Below, piece by piece: positions 54,562 to 63,290 of a stretch of DNA of 64,000 nt; within the stretch, counting starts at the first letter, position 1; the number at the start of each line of letters is the position of its first letter. The notes beneath the pieces are model-generated. The model saw nothing but the letters and a program-made list of their open reading frames with translations, did no database searches and was not told the origin of the DNA. Source of the DNA: Nannobrachium achirus (Eukaryota > Chordata > Actinopteri > Myctophiformes > Myctophidae); the NCBI GenBank assembly GCA_963921795.1, contig OY997661.1, positions 42,189,466-42,253,465 on the forward strand, read 5' to 3'. A program made the translations under genes and the position numbers.

Positions 54562-56027
54562 AGGCTAGTAGTAGGCTTGTAGGAGGAGTAATGTACAATC
54601 CAGTGTCTAGTCATTCCCCCGATAGTCCCGAGAAAATCCCAATGTCGTTCCCCGCCAGGCCCGATAGTCCCGAGAATTTGCTTTTATATAATGTAATGTT
54701 TAATTACACTCTTCCCCAGCCCGTGACAAAGTTTGAGCCTTCTGTCATAAAGGGAACCAACAATATCACTCATCAAAGTGAAAACAAGAGTGTAATAATG
54801 TATAAATCTCAATAAAAATGAATAAAACTCTCAATAAACCACAGTGAATGCATTTAGCGTGGCAGAGCGCAGCCCGCAGAGTGCAATCAGCGACACACTG
54901 GGCACACGCATGAGAGGGATGTGGGGCAGGGATGTGCAGAGAATATTTAGAGAGGCAGGGGCTGACATTTCTAAAGGGGCCTTTTGGTGGACACTTTTTA
55001 CAGATGGATAAAAGGGCAGGGGCTCAAGCCCCCTTTGATGTCTATGTGTGTACATGCCTGGCTAGCAGAAGCGACAACATAAACAGAGCTGCACAAATCA
55101 AACAAAATCCAGTAAAATGTTCAATTGGAAAGCCATAACTGCCACATGGCCAGGGGGCCAACACAACACATAGCTCCATACATACCCCCCAAAGTCTCCA
55201 CAACAAAATATTATGTCCCAGACAGACAGAAAACAACGAAGATCAGAGCAAGGGCGCCACAAGGGAAAAGGTGGGACTGAGTTACTAGACCCAAACAACC
55301 GCTACAAACACATTAGAAAGCTTGGTGAGGCGAGGTTACAAAGACAAACAACACATCATCACCTACTCGACTAGATGCAGCGACGGTCCACTCCACCAAC
55401 AACCGGATCATCAAGCTCGAGTCCTCGGTCAGTTGTTTTTCTCAGTGCCAGTGGTCAGAGGAAAAGCTTTGCGTCCATAGTTATAACTCCCAGCGGTACG
55501 TAACAAAAGCAGTGAAAAGAGCAGATCTACAAGCACACGACGCCTCGCATCCCAAGCGCGACAAGTTGTTCTGGAGTTGTTCTTCTCGTGGATAATATTC
55601 CTGGTCTGATGAAAGTTGTACGCGCGAGGGCGTACAACTGACACCACTGGTGTACAACTGACACCTTAGCTTGTTCTGAACTGATGCCACAGGCCTGAAC
55701 AGAAGCAAGTGCGCGTCCCCTGAGAAATATCACCCTCTGAGCGTTTGTGATCGCACCAGTCTGTTCCGTTCTACAGGCAGATCCCGCACATTACCACCCC
55801 CTGTTGTAGTGTGTGAGTCTGTCGCTTGCAGCCAGGCAAATCCCAATCAGTTCTCTCCCACGCTCGCCATAGACTACAGCATTTACAACAGAGCATGAGC
55901 GCGATTCTTTATTGGCATGAGAAAACATAATTTTACATCGCCAAAGCAAGTGCTACAAATAAAATAAAAACAGTTGAATATGGGGAACATATTTACAGTT
56001 ATACACATAGGCCTTATATAAAGTTAT

Positions 56028-56101
<74 letters not shown>

Positions 56102-56719
56102 TCTGTGCAAAATAAAACACTTGAATGTTGAATAAAAGGTAAAAAGCTTATTTCTATTTGTGTGAAGTCAGTAAGACGCCCTAAGGGCAAGAGGTGACCT
56201 ATTACAGCCCTATTACACTATTTCAGTTATTGCCCTATTACACAATTACACTTATTACACTAGTACACTTATCTGATAAGTGCCTGACGCCATAAATACA
56301 AATATCAACTGAGTTATTCGCTCGAAAAGCCATCAATCACAAAAAGGTCAATATCTCCAGTTCTTTCAATTATAGCTGGATTTTGGTAAAAAATGGCTAT
56401 TTTGAGATGGCTACAACTATAGAAAAAAAAGCTTTTTATTTTTTTTATTTATTTTTTTGGTGAGACTAGAGGTTGTCCTCTTTCATTTCAGGTACTGTAT
56501 GACATTGTCGAAAAAACACAGAATTTAGGAAAAATGTCAATATAAAAAAAATATATACATTTTTTCATTAAACAAAATGGCAGGAGAGCCATACAGTCAA
56601 TGTTAAAATGGCGGCCAATGTGTTAAGCAAAAAAACTAAAAAATAAATAAATGCTGAGGTTTGAGTGAAAATTAATGTAAAATCAAGCATGTACAGTAAA
56701 GATGGTGGAAAAAACAATG

Positions 56720-56753
<34 letters not shown>

Positions 56754-56754
56754 G

Positions 56755-56786
<32 letters not shown>

Positions 56787-58888
56787 TGTCAGTCACAGGA
56801 TGATGCAGGATAGAGGGGTGTCTCCTGCTGTCAGTATGAAAAGTGACTGGTCCATGGAACACCCTGGTAACTTTAAAAGAGAACTCACTGCTCCTGACTC
56901 GGGGTGAGAATGAACACAAATACTTCAATCTAACTAGTCCTACTACTGTAACATGTTCAGCTTACAGTGGAATCGTGCCAGCCTGATCCAGCCTGTTGTT
57001 ACATTCGGCATTTTGTTTGAAGTGAGAAAAAGACAAACGTAGCGAATCAGGCTGGATCCGAGGCAAGAATCATGCGTGTGTGAAGGAATCTCTTGTTTGT
57101 TTACTACAACTACAACCTCCACCCATCAATTCTCACATGGCCCTCGTCTAGCGCTACCATGAGGCCGATTCTTGCAAAACACATTTTTGGACACTGCTCC
57201 TACAATTTTTGCCCTAAAATCACGCAAATCGGTACACAGTATGTCTACACTCATCTCATCAAAATGGATATGTCCTATTTAGCGCCACCATCAGGCCAAT
57301 TTTTTCAAACACATTTTTGGATACTGCTTCTACAAATGTTGCCCTAAAATCACACAAAACGGTACACACTTGCTCTACACTGATGTCATCAACATGGATC
57401 TGTCCCATTTAGCGCCACCTTCAGGACGATTTTTAAAAACACATTTTTGGACACTACTCCTACAGATTTTGCCCTAAAATCACGCAAATCGCTACACAGT
57501 ATGTCTACACTCATGTCATCAACATGGATCAGTCCCATATAGCACCACCATCAGGCCGCTTTTTACAAACACATTTCTGGACACTACTCCTACACATTTT
57601 GGCCTAAAATCACGCTGCGACCTGACGGTCGCTTATCTCCCGATTAGGGAGTCTTACTGGTAGTAATATTTTATGTTTTGGTAACCAAAATGCATTTCTG
57701 CTATGTTTCAGTGTGGGAGCGTCCCCTGCACCTAGCTGTCTGTCTATCAGCAGTGACCGGTCCATGGGTCGGCCTATTAACTTTGGAGAATCTCAATCTG
57801 TAATGTAAGTTACACCATCAGTGTGTTTTGTGTTAAATGATGTCATTGTCTTTTCACAGGTTCAGACATATTATGTACATCAGACCTTTACATCATGTCA
57901 TGTTTTTTCACTTCCAAATGAAGTTGATGCTAGACATTAGACCACTCTGTGTAGAATGTCATACAAAGATGCTTTTCAAACAAATGTTGCTAAACATGCA
58001 TGCATGTTATCTCTTTTTCTCTCTCACACTGTCTATCTCTCTTCTCTCTCCTATCCCAGTGAGTTCAACTCCAGATTGCTGAGCTCAGCCTGCTTCAGGT
58101 GCAGTTTGTGTTCTAACATTCTGATGAATCCTGTCTCCATTCCCTGTGGACACAGTTACTGCAAGCACTGCATCAATACTCACTGGTCCCAGCCAGGCCC
58201 AGCTGGGGACTATGTATGTCCCCAGTGTAAGATGACCTACCCAGTCTGTCTAGTGCTCTCTGTTAACCTAGCATTGAACTGGACACTGCAGGCTCTTCAG
58301 GCGACCAGCAGTAGTCCAGCCTGCCCCACTCTACCACAGGCTGGACCAGGAGATGTAGCGTGTGATTTCTGCTCCAGCCTCAAGCTCCGAGCCGTTAAGA
58401 CCTGTGTAGCGTGTAGCGCCTCCTACTGTGAGAATCATGTCAGGCAACACTACACTGTCCCAGCACTGCAGAAACACACCATGGTCCAGCCCAATGAAGA
58501 CACCAAACTCTCACAGTGGGAGAAGAACTCTATGAAAATGGAGGTCATCAAAGAGGTGAAAGTTATACACTTTTTTTTACATATTAGGGCTTTAATGGCT
58601 GCTGTCAAACTGTTTTTTTTTTTTTTTCTCATTTTCATTGAAACATTCAAAACTATAGTTAGAACATTACTTAGTTACTGTAGCTTATAAGTCTATCATT
58701 TAGATCAAATGCTTATCTAAATAAGCCTTGTCATCATTATTGTTAAAAGGAACCGTGTGAAGATCATCAGGAGGTTGAATGTAAGAGGATGAAGATGGAG
58801 GTTGAAAAGGAAGATGAGACGTTCCAACATGGCAGCCTGGAGCACTCTGACCTGAAGAATGTCTCCACACAACCTCTACAGGAGAAAG
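40162..58888 (+). CDS. fish NLR/TRIM-type immune gene, 5' part: repeat exons, RING, B-box (partial)
   Basis: Candidate exons: ?-40356, 43512-43601, 48284-48424, 48874-48957, 51747-51851, 52301-52384, 56799-56903, 57712-57804, 58060-58555, 58750-58888. All borders up to 58060 are phase 2, so repeat exons can be added or skipped without a frameshift. They encode ~30-aa repeats of the type SPAPSCLSMRSD / SMKSDWSMEHPGNF, known to me from the N-terminal exons of fish NLR and TRIM proteins. The RING exon follows, suggesting an E3 ubiquitin ligase or a RING-headed NLR. The last exon ends in phase 1 and the gene should continue beyond it. No NACHT, B30.2 or LRR is visible in the window. The start codon is uncertain: the first open frame extends back from 40356 through ATGs at 40162 and 40111. 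Confidence 0.65.
40357..41482. other. intronic; partial TTAA-type MITE, ACCCTAACCCTAACC at 41108
   Basis: 40815-41250 carries phrases of the 5098-5557 element (ATGTATTTTTACACAGAATA, GCCACTTGTACACATGCCCC). Nothing else was recognised. Confidence 0.5.
41483..41879. mobile_element. hAT-like MITE, family K (TAGGGATGGGACAATATG)
   Basis: TAGGGATGGGACAATATG to ATCGTCCCATCCTTA. TSD CTTGATAT at 41475-41482 and 41880-41887. It contains the left half of the palindrome at 41597-41632. Confidence 0.88.
41597..41632. repeat. palindrome module copy 25 (left half only)
   Basis: AAATAGCCGATCTACAAGCT then CACAACGCGTTGC, with no right arm. Confidence 0.75.
41888..43511. other. intronic; probable diverged family J element at about 42207-43278
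   Basis: Begins TAGTGTTGTAGTAGCCTACT and ends near CTTGGACTCAACTACAGCAC, with GACTCGTCTTGAGTCCCGTC inside. The MITE termini are eroded. Confidence 0.45.
43512..43601 (+). CDS. repeat exon (type B), 30 codons
   Basis: Acceptor TTTCAG, donor GTAAGT, phase 2-2. Encodes EINFVKPERASPAPSCLSMR followed by SDASLRESA. It is homologous to the exons at 48874, 52301 and 57712. Confidence 0.7.
43660..44071. mobile_element. hAT-like MITE, family C, compact copy
   Basis: CAGGGGTCTTCAACAGGGGG to GTTGAAGACCCCTG. TSD CAGTACAC/CTGTACAC. Palindrome copy 26 is inside. Confidence 0.87.
43789..43867. repeat. palindrome module copy 26
   Basis: GCCAAAAATAGTAGATCTAC and GTAGATCAGCTATTTTCGGC. Inner stem CTCACAACGCC/GGCGTTGTGAG. 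Confidence 0.9.
44110..45058. mobile_element. MITE-like element with AGGGCCGGATCTAG ends
   Basis: AGGGCCGGATCTAGCC and CTAGATCCGGCCCT are inverted. The interior repeats CCATATATGGTCATTCCCAG and holds GTCT and ATCT microsatellites. The TSD was not resolved. Confidence 0.65.
44816..44905. repeat. (ATCT)n microsatellite
   Basis: About 22 perfect tetranucleotide units. Confidence 0.97.
45321..45651. mobile_element. probable hAT-like MITE (TAAGCCCTTTGCACAC ends)
   Basis: TAAGCCCTTTGCACACAGG and CCTGTGTGCAAAGGCCTTTA form TIRs. The flanking 8-mers match only partly. Confidence 0.6.
45652..47700. other. intronic, no recognised feature
   Basis: AT-rich. 45680-45775 shares GCACATCGCAGGCTGTGTTC and GCTTGCAGCTATATTTATTA with 37620-37700. 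A tRNA-A-box-like CTGCTCAGTGGGTAGAGTGG lies at 47681, next to the start of the tandem duplication. Confidence 0.45.
48190..48272. repeat. (GT)n then (GCGT)n microsatellite
   Basis: Directly upstream of exon A1. Shorter versions lie at the same place in the other units (51665-51735, 56720-56786). Confidence 0.95.
48284..48424 (+). CDS. repeat exon A1, 47 codons, with internal palindrome
   Basis: Acceptor GTCACAG, donor GTGAGA, phase 2-2. Encodes MMQDRGVSPAPVTFHTDSRS, PAVSMKSDWSMEHPGNFKRE and LTTPDSG. It is 12 codons longer than exons A2 and A3, because the segment before SPAVSMKSDW was copied in inverted orientation. Confidence 0.7.
48874..48957 (+). CDS. repeat exon B1, 28 codons
   Basis: Acceptor GTTTCAG, donor GTAAGT, phase 2-2. 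Encodes VGASPAPTCLSVSSDWSMGQ and PINFGYL. Identical to exon B2. Confidence 0.72.
49573..49999. mobile_element. MITE with tRNA-like sequences in both arms (unit 1 copy)
   Basis: The TIRs are CAAAGTGTGGTCCGGGGACC and GGTCCCCGGACCCACTTTG. Inside each end is a tRNA-like stretch in opposite orientation. On the minus strand (49640-49705) TGGCGCAATGG and GGGTTCTATCC are A/B-box-like. On the plus strand (49888-49955) TTGGCTTGGCGG and GCGTTCGACTCC are. The unit 2 copy lies at 52992-53419. Confidence 0.75.
50271..50682 (+). repeat. tandem tRNA-like repeat (period 270 bp), only in unit 1
   Basis: GTAGCCCCCACAGTTAGTAC occurs at 50271 and 50541. Each copy has A-box-like TTAGCACGACTGG and B-box-like GGGTTCAATCCCC at tRNA spacing. 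It is absent at the matching point of unit 2 (about 53707). It resembles the tRNA-like arm of 49640-49705. Confidence 0.75.
51747..51851 (+). CDS. repeat exon A2, 35 codons
   Basis: Same borders and phase as A1 without the palindrome. Encodes MMQDRGVSPAVSMKSDWSME and HPGNFKRELTTPDSG. Confidence 0.72.
52301..52384 (+). CDS. repeat exon B2, 28 codons
   Basis: Duplicate of B1 with acceptor GTTTCAG and donor GTAAGT. Same protein sequence. Confidence 0.72.
52992..53419. mobile_element. MITE with tRNA-like arms (unit 2 copy)
   Basis: Duplicate of 49573-49999 through the tandem duplication, with the same inverted CCGGGGACCC ends. Confidence 0.75.
54186..54611 (+). repeat. tandem duplication unit 3, first part (truncated)
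   Basis: Repeats the start of the unit up to GTGTCTAGTCATT, with a (CTGT)n run at 54513-54560. It is then interrupted by unrelated sequence until 56619. Confidence 0.9.
54927..55060. mobile_element. MITE family D remnant without palindrome
   Basis: CAGGGATGTGCAGAGAAT joined internally to ACAGATGGATAAAAGGGCAG and ending TACATGCCTG. About 300 bp, including the palindrome, is missing. Confidence 0.8.
55511..55550. repeat. palindrome module copy 27 (left half only)
   Basis: AGTGAAAAGAGCAGATCTAC then AAGCACACGACGCCTCGCAT, the family P version of the arm. Confidence 0.75.
56030..56100. repeat. (GT)n microsatellite
   Basis: A pure GT run of about 70 bp. Confidence 0.97.
56619..57102 (+). repeat. 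tandem duplication unit 3, second part, containing exon A3
   Basis: Resumes at TTAAGCAAAAAAACTAAAAA and ends at TCTCTTGTTTGTTT, where units 1 and 2 continue TATAAATATTTC. Confidence 0.92.
56799..56903 (+). CDS. repeat exon A3, 35 codons
   Basis: Same as A2 except ELTAPDSG at the end. Acceptor GTCACAG, donor GTGAGA. Confidence 0.7.
57146..57616 (+). repeat. minisatellite, ~123-130 bp unit, about four copies
   Basis: Each unit has TAGCGCCACCATCAGGCC, ACACATTTTTGGACACTGCT and GCCCTAAAATCACGCAAATC with minor changes. It replaces the intron sequence seen between A and B exons in units 1 and 2. Confidence 0.88.
57712..57804 (+). CDS. repeat exon B3, 31 codons
   Basis: Acceptor GTTTCAG, donor GTAAGT, phase 2-2. 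Encodes VGASPAPSCLSISSDRSMGR and PINFGESQSV. More diverged from B1/B2 than they are from each other, so it is probably the ancestral copy. Confidence 0.72.
58060..58555 (+). CDS. RING finger plus B-box exon
   Basis: Acceptor TATCCCAG, donor GTGAAAG. It begins in phase 2 and ends in phase 0. RING ligands run FRCSLCSNILMNPVSIPCGH SYC HC and end VCPQC, a C3HC4 pattern that binds two zinc ions and recruits an E2. A second zinc segment (CDFCSSLKLRAVKTCVACSA SYCENHV) matches a fish TRIM-type first B-box, followed by a B-box-like H-x-MVQP stretch. It then passes to a charged sequence with KMEVIKE. The preceding repeat exons and phase match show it belongs to the same gene. Confidence 0.85.
58750..58888 (+). 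CDS. charged exon after RING/B-box
   Basis: In phase with the previous exon: EPCEDHQEVECKRMKMEVEK followed by EDETFQHGSLEHSDLKNVST and QPLQEK, ending in phase 1 at donor GTGACC. The acceptor (TTGTTAAAAG) is weak. It probably encodes a linker or coiled coil. KMEV echoes the end of the RING exon. Confidence 0.5.
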
Positions 58889-59029
58889 GTGACCCCCCTG
58901 ACCCCCTTGAATATTGAGCATGATGTATTGAGAAAAAAATCTCCCTTTAGTGTCAGCATCTCATATCAAGTACAAAACAAGGTAGCCAGCACTCACTTTT
59001 GGTTGCTCCAATTTTTATTTAGCAAGCAG

Positions 59030-59070
59030 CAAGTAGACGTTTCGACCAGTGAGGTCTTCTTCAGTATAGC
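59030..59070 (-). ncRNA. hammerhead-ribozyme-like motif in the Penelope terminal region
   Basis: The minus strand reads CTGAAGAAGACCTCACTGGT then CGAAACGTC. CUGANGA, a GACC/GGUC stem and GAAAC fit a minimal hammerhead core with one bulged A. Such ribozymes are known in Penelope-like element repeats. Stem III and the cleavage site are not clear. Confidence 0.4.
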
Positions 59071-59298
59071 AGGAAGCAGGAAACAATGTCTTTATATACA
59101 ATTGTGACACTGATAATCATTAGCCCCACCTGGTGTGCTGGAGCACGTATCAGTGATCTATTGTAGACATGATTAGAACAAAGAACAACATTCACAAAAA
59201 TTACATGATTATATAGTATTGTTTTTTTTTTTTACTTTTTTTTATAAAAAATACAAAATTAAAAACAGCTCTCCAAGGAAATCAATCCTGACTTGATT

Positions 59299-59697
59299 TC
59301 AACCTTCATGTTGACCAAAATCACCAAAAAATGTATATAGACAGACTATAGCGACCTCTATTAGTTTCTTTACAAAGTTTCTGATATCAAAATCTTCGTT
59401 CAAGCCTACAGGTGCCATTGTTTTCAGGTAGTCAATCCACCACACTTCTCTCTCTAAGAGAAGATTATCTATGTCACCTCCCCGTCTTGGATAATGCACC
59501 TTTTCTATTCCTAGATATCTTAAAGATGAGACATTGTGCTTTGCCTGTTTAAAGTGTACTGCTACTGGACTTTTCTCGTCCCCATTACGAATAGTGCTCC
59601 TGTGTTCCGCAATGCGGGTCTTTAAGGCCCGTGTAGTTTTTCCAACGTATGCTTTTCCATAGGGGCACTTGAGCATGTAAATAACATGAGTACTCAT
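59299..59697 (-). CDS. GIY-YIG endonuclease domain of a Penelope-like element
   Basis: 132 codons. HVIYMLKCPYGKAYVGKTTR holds the Tyr-Tyr core, followed by LKTRIAEHRSTIRNGDEKSP with the conserved Arg and His. PVAVHF, GIEKVHYPRRGGD and REVWWIDYLKTMAPVGLNED are typical of the C-terminal endonuclease of Penelope-like elements. This domain nicks target DNA for reverse transcription in the family. Its frame is intact, but it is separated from a functional reverse transcriptase. Confidence 0.85.
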   Translation of the reverse strand: MSTHVIYMLKCPYGKAYVGKTTRALKTRIAEHRSTIRNGDEKSPVAVHFKQAKHNVSSLRYLGIEKVHYPRRGGDIDNLLLEREVWWIDYLKTMAPVGLNEDFDIRNFVKKLIEVAIVCLYTFFGDFGQHEG

Positions 59698-59984
59698 AAC
59701 ATGAGTAGTTGAGCAGGTTATTTCTCCTCATATACTAGACGGGGGGGGTGGGGGGGGGTACCTGAAACGATTTATCTAACGTTGGATCAGAACTCAGCAG
59801 ATGCCAATGTTTTTTTATAGTTTTCTTTTTTTTTTTTTTTTTTTTTTAAGTTACCAAGAGGTGAGTATTGTGTCACACATAGCACTGGTTGTGCTGTGTT
59901 TTCTGCAAGCTGCAAGCACTCATCTTGAGTCTTCAGACTAACTTTCTCAGCTGCTTTATCTACAATGTCCTGCGTGTAGGCCAT

Positions 59985-61860
59985 AACCGAAATCAAAAAT
60001 GAATTGGAGGAATATAAAAACAAAGTGGAGAAGGAAACTAAAGCTAAGAAAGTTTGGAAATTTCAAAGAGATGCTAAGGCTTATGAAAACAATGAAGTGT
60101 ATATGTGGAGGATATCGAAAGAAAAGAGAGAAGAAAAGAATCTCCTTACAAACACGAACTCTGTGATTCACTCCTCTACAACAGATTTGGACACCACTTC
60201 GGAGACAAGCGGACCTACATCCTACGGTGCTGCTTTTTTAGAAAGAGGCGACGGTCGGAACCGAGGAGGCCAGACGATACGACGAGGACGAGGAAGAAAT
60301 GCCGCATCGGGCAGAGGAAGACAGGGAGGCGAAAGGACCTACTACGGGACCCGCAACTCCACCAGGAGATGATCAACATTATGAACTTGAGCGACAAGCC
60401 TCTCTCCACTGCATGTGAGTCAGCTCTTAAAAAAGGTTTATCTTTTGTACCGACGACTGACTGCAATGAGTTCAACACTATTATTGACTTTCATAAGTTC
60501 TTTCGATCTATAAGACTAAGGGAATTTTTTAATAGTAACAAGGTTGATATGCCAACTACAACAGACTCTACAACTGAAACTAAAGCACCAGAAAATTCTA
60601 ATAAATTCCGGAAGAGATCTACTGTACCTTTATTCCACCTAAGCATAGAAATGCATCTATTGATACATACTGCAGATTGGTGGAACGAGATGTTAGAAAC
60701 TCTTTTAAGAAGAGAAAAGAATATAAGGTGTATAATAATCTAACAAAAGATGAAAGGGAGGCACTTAACACACTGTCAAAAGATACATCATTGATTGTCA
60801 AAAATGCAGACAAAGGAGGAGCGATAGTAGTTCAGGGTAACTGAAAAAGAAATACACCGCCAACTAAGAGATGGAAAACACTATAGAAAACTGTCAGGAA
60901 ATCCAACATCTGTTTTTAAAAATGAGATTCATCAACAACTACAAAACTGGTTGGACAATGGCCTTTTGACCAAAAAGGAATATGAGTTTTTAAAAATTGA
61001 TCACCCAATCACTCCAGTGTTCTACTGCCTACCCAAAGTACATAAAGATCCGATCCAGCCAAAAGGCAGACCAATAGTGGCAGCAATAGGATCTCTCACT
61101 GAAAATATATCTTCCTTCGTGGATTTTTTCCTACAACCAATAGTGAAATCTCTCCCATCCTTTACACAGGATTCAACGGACCTATTGAAGACTCTAAAAT
61201 CTATCCAAGATCCAACCACTGTGACCTACATGGCCTGTTTGGACGTGGAATCCCTGTACACCTCGGTACCCCATACAGGGGCCCTAGAAGCTCTGACTCT
61301 GTTCCTGAACCAGCGACCACCAAATTCGAAACCAGAAACTCATGTTCTTATTGAGCTGACTGAGACTCTACTCACACACAACTACTTCATGTTCCAAGAC
61401 GAGAACTATCTACAAGTCAAGGGTGTGAGTATGGGCAGCAAAGCCAGCCCGTCCATAGCGAATATATGGGTCTTTTTGAACAGAACTATGTATTTAACTC
61501 TGCGGAAAATGTGTTTCTACCCTACATTAAAATGTGGAAGAGATATATTGATGATATCTGTATACTGTGGACAGGGGATGAAAAGACATTACTTAACTTT
61601 AACTTTCTAAATGTGAAAAATGAACAAATGTACTATGGAGCATGACCAGCACCAAGTACATTTTTTTGGATGTTAAAATCACGAGAGAATGGTACATTCC
61701 AAACAGGTGTATATAGAAAACCTTGTTATAGAAACTCTTTATTGAGAAGTGAGTCATTTCATCCTACTTGTACAATTATTTTCGTACTGTCATGAGTGTA
61801 TTAAAATTATGGAAGTCAAATTGTATAGAATTTTATCCTGAAATGACTCAGTCTGTGATC
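59985..61860 (+). pseudogene. Penelope-like element N-terminus and reverse transcriptase, frameshifted
   Basis: Starts with a basic, Arg/Gly-rich N-terminal frame (60004-60372). It shifts to LSDKPLSTACESALKKGLSF VPTTDCNEF (60380 on), and then to the reverse transcriptase: FYCLPKVHKDPIQPKGRPIV, MACLDVESLYTSVPH, NYFMFQDENYLQVKGVSMGS. After a two-base loss near 61468 the frame gives KRYIDDICILW with the catalytic YIDD motif at about 61544-61555. Later shifts give NGTFQTGVYRKPCYRN. The domain order fits Penelope/Poseidon-type elements. Several frameshifts show it is dead. Confidence 0.85.
60951..61610 (+). CDS. longest intact frame of the Penelope-like reverse transcriptase
   Basis: Covers fingers and palm up to GSKASPSIANIW, then runs out of frame before YIDD. 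219 codons, of which about the first 175 are homologous. Confidence 0.75.
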   Translation: MDNGLLTKKEYEFLKIDHPITPVFYCLPKVHKDPIQPKGRPIVAAIGSLTENISSFVDFFLQPIVKSLPSFTQDSTDLLKTLKSIQDPTTVTYMACLDVESLYTSVPHTGALEALTLFLNQRPPNSKPETHVLIELTETLLTHNYFMFQDENYLQVKGVSMGSKASPSIANIWVFLNRTMYLTLRKMCFYPTLKCGRDILMISVYCGQGMKRHYLTLTF

Positions 61861-62782
61861 TGTAGAGATTAACAAGGAATTAACGTGCCCTGTCTCCAGA
61901 GAGAGGGGCCAGATAACAACGTTGTAAAACCCCCACACAAACAAACAGGGGTGTCATGCCCCACTCTCGCATTCCAGGGGCTCCAAGAGGTGATAAATGC
62001 AAATGCCCTCTCTGGGAGAGAAGAGAGAAATAACTGAGAAACTGTCGTTTTCCCGTATTGTACTGTATGTATTGTTTAAGTAACCAAAGATAATTTGTAT
62101 TATGCCACAGCCTAAAATACATTGTGAACAGTCTGTTAGTTCAACCCTGATGGTGTAGCATTGTGGGGGCCTCAATGATCAGTAACCAGATAACAGGCAG
62201 GGAGAGAGAAGTCAGCAGCCCATTGGCCGACAGAGGCCACCATCATTTTCTTAGCCAGCAGGCAGGATGTGAGACTTTAGATTCACCCAGACCACCGTAG
62301 AGGAAACATCTAAAGCAGAGAGCCAGGGGGCCACTGGTGAGGATGAAAGATATAAGAAATTGCATTATTTTGATGTACTAAACTGTTGTGTGATGTGTGT
62401 ATTAATTGTTGTTGTTATTTGCTTGTGTATTCACAGGTTAATAACCTGTTGGTTTTCTGTAGTTGGGGAATTTTAGCCAAATAGTGGACTTAGTGCTAGG
62501 GCTCCAGTGTAGGGGACAAACCACTGTAGGAAGCACAAAACTAAGTTAACTTGTCAAAGTAGATTGCTTGGTTTATGGGAACTATCGCGTTTACTGTATG
62601 ATCGTGTGTTTAATAGTATGTTTATGTATGTATGTTATTGCAAATAAAAATATAAAAGACACGTTGGTTATAATTTTCTAGCTATAGGAGAGCTTCTGAG
62701 TTGTGCCTAAATACCCTGGCCTCGCTGCGCCCGTCCAACTAGGGCTAATTAATTATTCTAAATAGAGTAATCGGTTAAAAAG
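61861..62782. other. ~0.9-kb segment interrupting the Penelope-like element
   Basis: Separates the thumb part (ending near RSESFHPTC) from LKNSLATSQFYRIRRICSTE, which should be nearby in an intact element. No gene or TIR was recognised. Confidence 0.5.
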
Positions 62783-63290
62783 TTGGACACTACTCCTTTA
62801 AAAAACAGTTTAGCTACTAGCCAGTTCTATAGAATCCGGAGGATTTGCAGTACAGAGAAGTCATTTCAGGAACAGACAGAGACTTTGAAAAATATGTTTA
62901 CAACGAGAGGGTACATGCAGGACATTGTAGATAAAGCAGCTGAGAAAGTTAGTCTGAAGACTCAAGATGAGTGCTTGCAGACTAAGAAAAAAGAAAACAC
63001 AGCACAACCAGTGCTATGTGTGACACAATACTCACCTCTTGGTAACTTAAAAAAAAAAAAAAAAAAAAACTATAAAAAACATTGGCATCTGCTGAGTTCT
63101 GATCCAACGTTAGATAAATCGTTTCAGGTACCCCCCCCCCGTCTAGTATAGGAGGGCACCTAATATTAGAGACATTGTGGTGAAGTCTGACTTGCCGCCC
63201 AAGAAAATGCATACCTTCTTAGATGATTTACCTGATGAACGCGGATTCCACTCTCATAGGTATTTTGGTGTGAGGGCACTCTGAGAGTAC
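62783..63290 (+). pseudogene. Penelope-like element, reverse transcriptase C-terminus and linker
   Basis: LKNSLATSQFYRIRRICSTE, FQEQTETLKNMFTTRGY and DIVDKAAEKVSLKTQDECLQ lead to HWHLLSSDPTLDKSFQVPPP. A stop follows, then YRRAPNIRDIVVKSDLPPKK. The 62911-63140 part is an inverted duplicate of 59725-59980. GIY-YIG is not present after it. Confidence 0.8.

Larger units (their letters stand above)
54612..56618. other. 2-kb insertion or replacement inside tandem unit 3
   Basis: Holds a short repeat (CCCGATAGTCCCGAGAA twice at 54617-54676), a family D MITE remnant (54927-55060), a palindrome half (55511-55550) and a (GT)n run (56030-56100). No gene was recognised. Confidence 0.6.
58950..59985 (-). 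mobile_element. Penelope-like element, 3' fragment (linker and GIY-YIG endonuclease)
   Basis: Minus strand, in order: a linker DIVDKAAEKVSLKTQDECLQ with CVTQYSPLGN (about 59745-59983), then the GIY-YIG domain (59299-59697), then a terminal region with a hammerhead-like motif. A deletion removed the YRRAPNIRD part that survives at 63130. It lies head to head with the plus-strand reverse transcriptase piece. Confidence 0.8.
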
